DNA of 18,984 nt from Candidatus Blautia intestinipullorum (GTDB lineage Bacteria > Bacillota > Clostridia > Lachnospirales > Lachnospiraceae): the NCBI GenBank assembly GCA_019120475.1, contig DWVA01000265.1, forward strand, positions 1 through 18,984, given 5' to 3'. Below the pieces are notes generated by a model that worked only from the letters and a program-made list of their open reading frames with translations, was not told the origin of the DNA and made no database searches. The first letter of the stretch is position 1, and each line of letters begins with the position of its first letter. Positions 14,681 through 18,984 of the stretch are shown here, piece after piece. A program made the position numbers and the translations under genes.

Positions 14681-16030
14681 ATGAAAGCAAAAGAACTTCT
14701 GAACGGTTTTTATTCTATTGACGACGCCATTGCCATGGATTTTGAGACAACAAAAGAACTGCAGCTTACCCATTTGAACCGGGAACGGACTCTGAACGGC
14801 GGATCAAAATTTTTCACCCGGGCGGAGGACTGCTATTTTACTGATCACGAAGGCAACCGCCATCTTGATATGATCGGCGCCGTAGGAGTTGTAACAGTTG
14901 GAAACAACAATGAGTTTGTCTGGAATGAAATCGAAAAAGTATTCCGGACAAAGCAGTATATGATGGGTACTATCGCCTACCACAACATTGCCGCCGCTTT
15001 TGCTCACGATCTCTCCCTTCTGTCACCGGGAGGAAAACTCACAAAGGTCGGAACTGCCACCGGCGGCGCGGAAGCTGTGGAAGGCACCATTAAGCTGGTA
15101 AAACTGGCCAGCCGCAATAAGCCTGACAAAACCCGGATTCTCGCCTGCGAAGGAGCTTTTCACGGAAAAACAACCGGAGCGGTATCTGTGGGAGGGAAAG
15201 AAAAATGGCGTATGTACCAGCATCCCCTAATGGAATGTGTAGATCATGTTCCCTACGGAGATTCCCGTGTCCTTGAAGAATATCTCTCCAAAGGCTGCTA
15301 TATGGCTTTCTATGTGGAACCTATCCAGGGCGAAGGCGGCATCATTGTCCCTCCGGAGGGCTACCTGAAAGAAGTGCGAAGACTCTGTGACAAATATGAT
15401 ACCTATATGGTTGCGGACGAAATCCAGTGCGGCTGCGCGAGGACTGAAAAAATGTGGGCAGTCGATCATGAAGATGTGGTTCCGGACTGTCTGACCTTTG
15501 CCAAAGGCTTTTCCGGCGGCCTGATTCCCTTCGGCGGTTATCTCTGTACCGAAGAATTATATGAAGCCGCCTACGGCAGTGTGGAAACCTGCTTCCATCA
15601 CACAGCCACATATCAGGAAAACGGCATAAGCGCCGCCGCCGGCCTTGCCTCTCTGGAATATATCCTGGAAAACGATCTTATTCAGGCAGCGGCGGAAAAA
15701 GGCAGTTACTTTATGAATGCCCTGAAAAAGATTCAGGAAAAATATCCTCAGATCATAAAGGAAGTGCGGGGAAAAGGGCTGATGATCGGTCTGGAAACTT
15801 ATGAAATCCCGGAAGGATTCAAAGAAGGCTACGGAGATTATTTCGCAGATCCCATCAACAATGATCTTGTGGAAAAATACAGGATCCAGGCAAATCACAC
15901 CATCAACAATCCTGCCGTTTTCCGTTTCCTGCCGCCTCTCACTATTAAAAAGGAAGATCTTGACTATGCATTAGCATCCATGGAGAAGGCGGCCGCAGAC
16001 GCATACGCCCACGTTTACAAAAAGGCATGA
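14681..16030 (+). CDS. Class III PLP-dependent aminotransferase (putrescine/ornithine aminotransferase-like)
   Basis: A 449-aa cytoplasmic PLP enzyme of the class III (omega) aminotransferase family. The cofactor-phosphate loop region is TATGGAEAVEG (125-135), GAFHGKTTGA (158-167) follows, EPIQGEGGIIVPPEGYL lies at 213-229, the PLP-nitrogen aspartate is D246 in VADEIQCG, and the Schiff-base lysine is K275 in FAKGFSGGLIPFGG. From HGK through RGKG and LPPLTI it reads much like E. coli putrescine aminotransferase, with an ornithine-type ring contact region. DEIQCG in place of the common DEVQTG is a small difference. AAAGGAGGA precedes the ATG. The gene sits behind a strong terminator hairpin and converges on the ABC permease gene. 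Amine donor unproven: putrescine, ornithine, GABA or another omega-amine remain possible. Confidence 0.88.
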   Translation: MKAKELLNGFYSIDDAIAMDFETTKELQLTHLNRERTLNGGSKFFTRAEDCYFTDHEGNRHLDMIGAVGVVTVGNNNEFVWNEIEKVFRTKQYMMGTIAYHNIAAAFAHDLSLLSPGGKLTKVGTATGGAEAVEGTIKLVKLASRNKPDKTRILACEGAFHGKTTGAVSVGGKEKWRMYQHPLMECVDHVPYGDSRVLEEYLSKGCYMAFYVEPIQGEGGIIVPPEGYLKEVRRLCDKYDTYMVADEIQCGCARTEKMWAVDHEDVVPDCLTFAKGFSGGLIPFGGYLCTEELYEAAYGSVETCFHHTATYQENGISAAAGLASLEYILENDLIQAAAEKGSYFMNALKKIQEKYPQIIKEVRGKGLMIGLETYEIPEGFKEGYGDYFADPINNDLVEKYRIQANHTINNPAVFRFLPPLTIKKEDLDYALASMEKAAADAYAHVYKKA

Positions 16031-16042
16031 ACAGGTTTATTT

Positions 16043-18697
16043 TTACTCCGTTTCTCTCAGCCTCTCCACGATCGTCAGTTTCGCGATACTCCGATAAACC
16101 GCCAAAGGCAGCGCCACTCCCAGAAAAAGGAAGACCGGAGCTGTGACGAATACCGCCGTCACGCTGAAATGATATTCAAAAAACCAGAACATGGATTCCA
16201 GCATCCTTCCTGTCAGGGGTTCCATGGCAAGGATCAGCACAAGGGATATCAGGATCGTCGTTCCGGCGTAGATCAATCCTTCTTCCATCAGCATCTTTTT
16301 CAGCTGTTTTCCTGTCATTCCCACCGCCTGCAGCATGGCGAATTCTCTTTTCCTTGCCAGGATCCCGGTGAGGATGGCGTTAAAGAAGTTCAGGATTCCC
16401 ACAATGCTTACAATGGCGCAGAGCGCGCCGCCCAGAAGCAGGAACATCTGCTGAAATCCCTGGAAGTCTTTCCGTACAAGATCTTTGCTCTCGTACATCA
16501 GCCCGGATGTTTCCCCTGCTGTCATTCCGGCAAGAAATGTTTCCGCCGCCTTTTCCGCCTCCCGATCGGGGGTATCAAACATGTACAGAAGAGACTCCAG
16601 CTCTGTTCCGCTGTCTTTCCTTAACTGTTCTGTTCCCATAACAGCCTCCATACTGTACATCAGTTCATAGCGGAAAGATATCTGATACGGTACTGTGACA
16701 ACAGCGCAAATGGTGTATTCCACATCATGGCTCTTTTCTATATGATACCGGATATATTCCTCCGGCGTAGCGTCCGTTACCGGTTCCCCGGTTCTGGAAT
16801 CCTCGTAATATCCTTCGTCCACATAAGTCACCGTCAGCTTTTCTCCCGGCTGCGGCGCCACGTCCCCGCTTTCGGGGTTTCCGTAATCATCTGTATCTAC
16901 GGTAACGGCAATGGCTTTCGCCTCCGGATCCTGAAGAGGCTTAATATCCCCTGCAAGGACTGTCAGTTTCTCCAGAAGGGCGTTATCCATCCCTTCCACC
17001 TGCAGGGACGCCTCGATCTTCTCTCCTCTTCTTTCTCTGTAAGACAGTTCCTGACGGATCATTTCCCCGGAAGCCCCGTAGGCATTTTCCCGAAACTGTT
17101 CTTCGCTCATCCATACTTTCGGATCTTCCCCGGAAACCGCCCACGCCTGGCCGCCGCTTTCCATTTCTGTGTTTGCCTGTATCGTCTTCACAGTTTCTTC
17201 AGATATGCCGGAATCCGGCCTGCCACCGCGGAAGCGGAAATAATCCGTGCTTCCCACGATAAAGTCCGCGCAGGTTTTTTCCGCCAGGTATTTCTCCATG
17301 CTGAACCCTCCGGTAAACTGGAAGGTAACCGCCAGAAGCGCCACGGAAAGAGACAGGGATACCACTACCAGAACGGTTTTCTTTTTGTTCCTTCCCAGAT
17401 TCGCAAGAGCCATACGTCCGATCCCGGCTCTCCTGCTTCTGCGCTGTCTTCTGGAAAAGTTTCCGCTTTCCGTATATTTTACCGCCTCTACGGGGGACAC
17501 CTTCGCCGCCATCCGGCCGGGGCGTCCGCAGGAAAGGAGCACCGTAACTACCGCGAACAAAGCGGACACGATAAAGATCACTGGCGAACTGCTGACCCGG
17601 GCGCTGATTTCCCCCAGACTTGACTTTTCGATCACTACAGGTACCAGCAGGTATCCCACCGCCCAGCCGGCAGCCAGACCCAGCGGACATCCGATGGCGC
17701 ACAGTAGTAACGCCTGCTGTCGGATGATTCTTTTTAGCTGCCGGGGCGTCACCCCGATGGTCTTCAAAAGCCCGTAATAGCGGATATCTCCTGTCACGGA
17801 AATCTGAAAGATATTGTAGATGATGAGATATCCGGTGAAGATCACCAGGATCAGAAACGCCGCCATGGCGATCACCATTCCCGGATCCAGCTCCGATTCC
17901 GCCTGGGTGGAAGTATAGCCCCAGTTCACGCCGTAGTTGACGTAATTTTCCACATCCGGATCCTCTCTCTGGTATCCCAGGTTCTTCTCAATCTCCTCCA
18001 TGGTTCCGTCTATATTCATGCTGGAGGGCAGCATCACACTGAGATCTGTGCGGAAAGGCTCCATACCTTCCTTTTCCATCTCTTTTTCCAGATTCTTTAC
18101 ATAGGTTCTGGAAACATTTATAAAATGTACCGGACTTATGGAATCATACTCCCACCATCCGGCAAGCACAAAGGTATCGGTTCTTGAACCGCCGTTCTGA
18201 TTCTTGTCAGATATCTGATAAGTGAGAGAAATCTCCGCTCCGATCTCCGGCGTTACGTCCAGCAGCTCCAGAGCCGCTTTATCCATGATGATCTCGTTCT
18301 CCGCTTCCGGCTCCCGTCCTTCCTCCAGTTCAATATAGCTCCATTTCGTATTGTTGGAATCCATATAGCTGATCTCCGCCGGAACTTTGGCAAATACTCC
18401 GTCCGATATCGTCCCCGCCACGATCCGCTCTCCGGCGGCTTTTACCTTCCTGTGTCCGCTGATGTCCTGCGCCTGCTCTTCCGTTACATCTTTAAACGTC
18501 CCGTGAGCGTAGCCGCCGATCTGACGGAAGGTATAAGTCTGGTAGCTGCTGTTCAGGGACATGACGATGGTAAAAAGCGATGTAAAAAGAAGTGTGGTCA
18601 GCGCGATGGCCGCCGCGGCAATAACATTTCTTTTTCCCGACGCCCGGAAAGAACGGAGGCTTAAATTCCATATGGTCTTTCTGTTTTTTACCCTCAT
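16043..18697 (-). CDS. ABC transporter permease, FtsX-like, two-domain
   Basis: An 884-aa membrane protein with the layout of large FtsX/MacB-type permeases: helix 1 at about 25-48, a large extracytoplasmic domain, a first FtsX core of three helices at about 271-410 (with DIRYYGLLKTIGVTPRQLKRII), a further helix at about 436-460, a second extracytoplasmic domain, and a second FtsX core at about 747-880 (with REFAMLQAVGMTGKQLKKML). These permeases export peptides or lipids or transmit signals rather than import sugars. The ATG at 18697 follows the ATPase stop by one base, with GGAAGGAGG 10 nt upstream; a TTG at 18727 would overlap the ATPase and is rejected. No sensor kinase gene is in view, but the right flank is cut. 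Substrate unknown. Confidence 0.92.
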   Translation of the reverse strand: MRVKNRKTIWNLSLRSFRASGKRNVIAAAAIALTTLLFTSLFTIVMSLNSSYQTYTFRQIGGYAHGTFKDVTEEQAQDISGHRKVKAAGERIVAGTISDGVFAKVPAEISYMDSNNTKWSYIELEEGREPEAENEIIMDKAALELLDVTPEIGAEISLTYQISDKNQNGGSRTDTFVLAGWWEYDSISPVHFINVSRTYVKNLEKEMEKEGMEPFRTDLSVMLPSSMNIDGTMEEIEKNLGYQREDPDVENYVNYGVNWGYTSTQAESELDPGMVIAMAAFLILVIFTGYLIIYNIFQISVTGDIRYYGLLKTIGVTPRQLKRIIRQQALLLCAIGCPLGLAAGWAVGYLLVPVVIEKSSLGEISARVSSSPVIFIVSALFAVVTVLLSCGRPGRMAAKVSPVEAVKYTESGNFSRRQRRSRRAGIGRMALANLGRNKKKTVLVVVSLSLSVALLAVTFQFTGGFSMEKYLAEKTCADFIVGSTDYFRFRGGRPDSGISEETVKTIQANTEMESGGQAWAVSGEDPKVWMSEEQFRENAYGASGEMIRQELSYRERRGEKIEASLQVEGMDNALLEKLTVLAGDIKPLQDPEAKAIAVTVDTDDYGNPESGDVAPQPGEKLTVTYVDEGYYEDSRTGEPVTDATPEEYIRYHIEKSHDVEYTICAVVTVPYQISFRYELMYSMEAVMGTEQLRKDSGTELESLLYMFDTPDREAEKAAETFLAGMTAGETSGLMYESKDLVRKDFQGFQQMFLLLGGALCAIVSIVGILNFFNAILTGILARKREFAMLQAVGMTGKQLKKMLMEEGLIYAGTTILISLVLILAMEPLTGRMLESMFWFFEYHFSVTAVFVTAPVFLFLGVALPLAVYRSIAKLTIVERLRETE

Positions 18698-18698
18698 A

Positions 18699-18984
18699 TC
18701 ACGCCATCCTCCTTCCTCTGGAAGCAAGGATGCGGCCGTCCTCGATCCTTATGATCCGATCCGCCATCTGCGCGATCTCTTCATTGTGGGTGATCATCAC
18801 AATGGTCTGCGAAAATTTCTGTCCGGATATTTTCAGAAGTCCCAGTACATCCTGGGAAGTGCGGCTGTCCAGGTTCCCTGTGGGCTCGTCGCATAGAAGG
18901 ATCGCCGGTTTTGCGGCCAGCGCTCTGGCAATGGCCGCGCGCTGCTGCTGCCCTCCGGAAAGCTGCCCCGGAAGGTTCGCGGCT
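18699..18984 (-). CDS. ABC transporter ATP-binding protein, C-terminal part (cut by window end)
   Basis: The last 94 residues of an ABC ATPase of the MacB/LolD type, running off the right edge; Walker A lies outside the window. Visible are the signature LSGGQQQR, Walker B ILLCDEPTGNLD, and the switch histidine in IVMITHN, followed by the usual ADRIIRIEDGRI tail. The stop TGA is one base from the permease ATG, so the two are translationally coupled and form one exporter. Confidence 0.95.
   Translation of the reverse strand, partial: AANLPGQLSGGQQQRAAIARALAAKPAILLCDEPTGNLDSRTSQDVLGLLKISGQKFSQTIVMITHNEEIAQMADRIIRIEDGRILASRGRRMA

Noticed and set aside
16727..17623. 298-codon plus-strand open frame opposite the ABC permease
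   Set aside because: Antisense to conserved permease sequence, without a ribosome-binding site or known motif.

Overview
The window looks like chromosome of a gut-type Clostridia, most likely Lachnospiraceae. The basis is the mix of gene families (short clostridial ThiC, MepA-like MATE pump, DUF6320-type acyltransferase with an HSL-type esterase, FtsX-type ABC exporter), strong AGGAGG ribosome-binding sites, moderate GC content, and compact sigma-A promoters and intrinsic terminators. This placement is inference from gene content; no rRNA or tRNA gene is visible to fix it. No phage, transposon, CRISPR array or toxin module was found.

Layout. Positions 1-633 hold no gene: a poly-C tract, a T-rich tract with three TATATC repeats, a strong GC-rich hairpin and a seven-copy 53-bp tandem repeat that ends about 30 bp from the thiC stop codon. 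Next, on the minus strand, come thiC (634-1944), its leader with a TPP riboswitch and a terminator/antiterminator pair (2204-2350), and a MATE efflux gene (2413-3738). The MATE gene has its own near-consensus promoter and a 20-bp terminator hairpin inside its leader. Further upstream on the minus strand is a four-gene unit, sbcD-sbcC-esterase-acyltransferase (11119 down to 3963), read from a promoter at 11158-11186. A sedoheptulokinase-like FGGY kinase (11253-12548) is a separate minus-strand unit with its own promoter and terminator.

The intergenic region 12549-12715 is a divergent promoter. To the right, on the plus strand, lie an AT3-family membrane acyltransferase and an AraC-family regulator in one operon, then a class III aminotransferase preceded by a strong terminator hairpin just before its ribosome-binding site. 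The aminotransferase converges, with only 12 bp between stop codons, on an FtsX-type ABC permease (16043-18697, minus). The matching ATPase gene enters from the right edge and is cut by the window end.

How the parts work. ThiC makes the pyrimidine half of thiamine and is shut off by TPP. SbcCD is a DNA-end and hairpin nuclease. The esterase and the HxxxD acyltransferase with a six-helix membrane tail look like a matched pair acting on an unknown ester or lipid. The AT3 protein probably acylates a surface glycan, perhaps under the AraC protein. The most interesting regulatory points are the MATE leader (promoter, 22-codon ORF and terminator overlapping), the hairpin in front of the aminotransferase, the 28-bp dyad on the AT3 promoter and the 53-bp array next to thiC.
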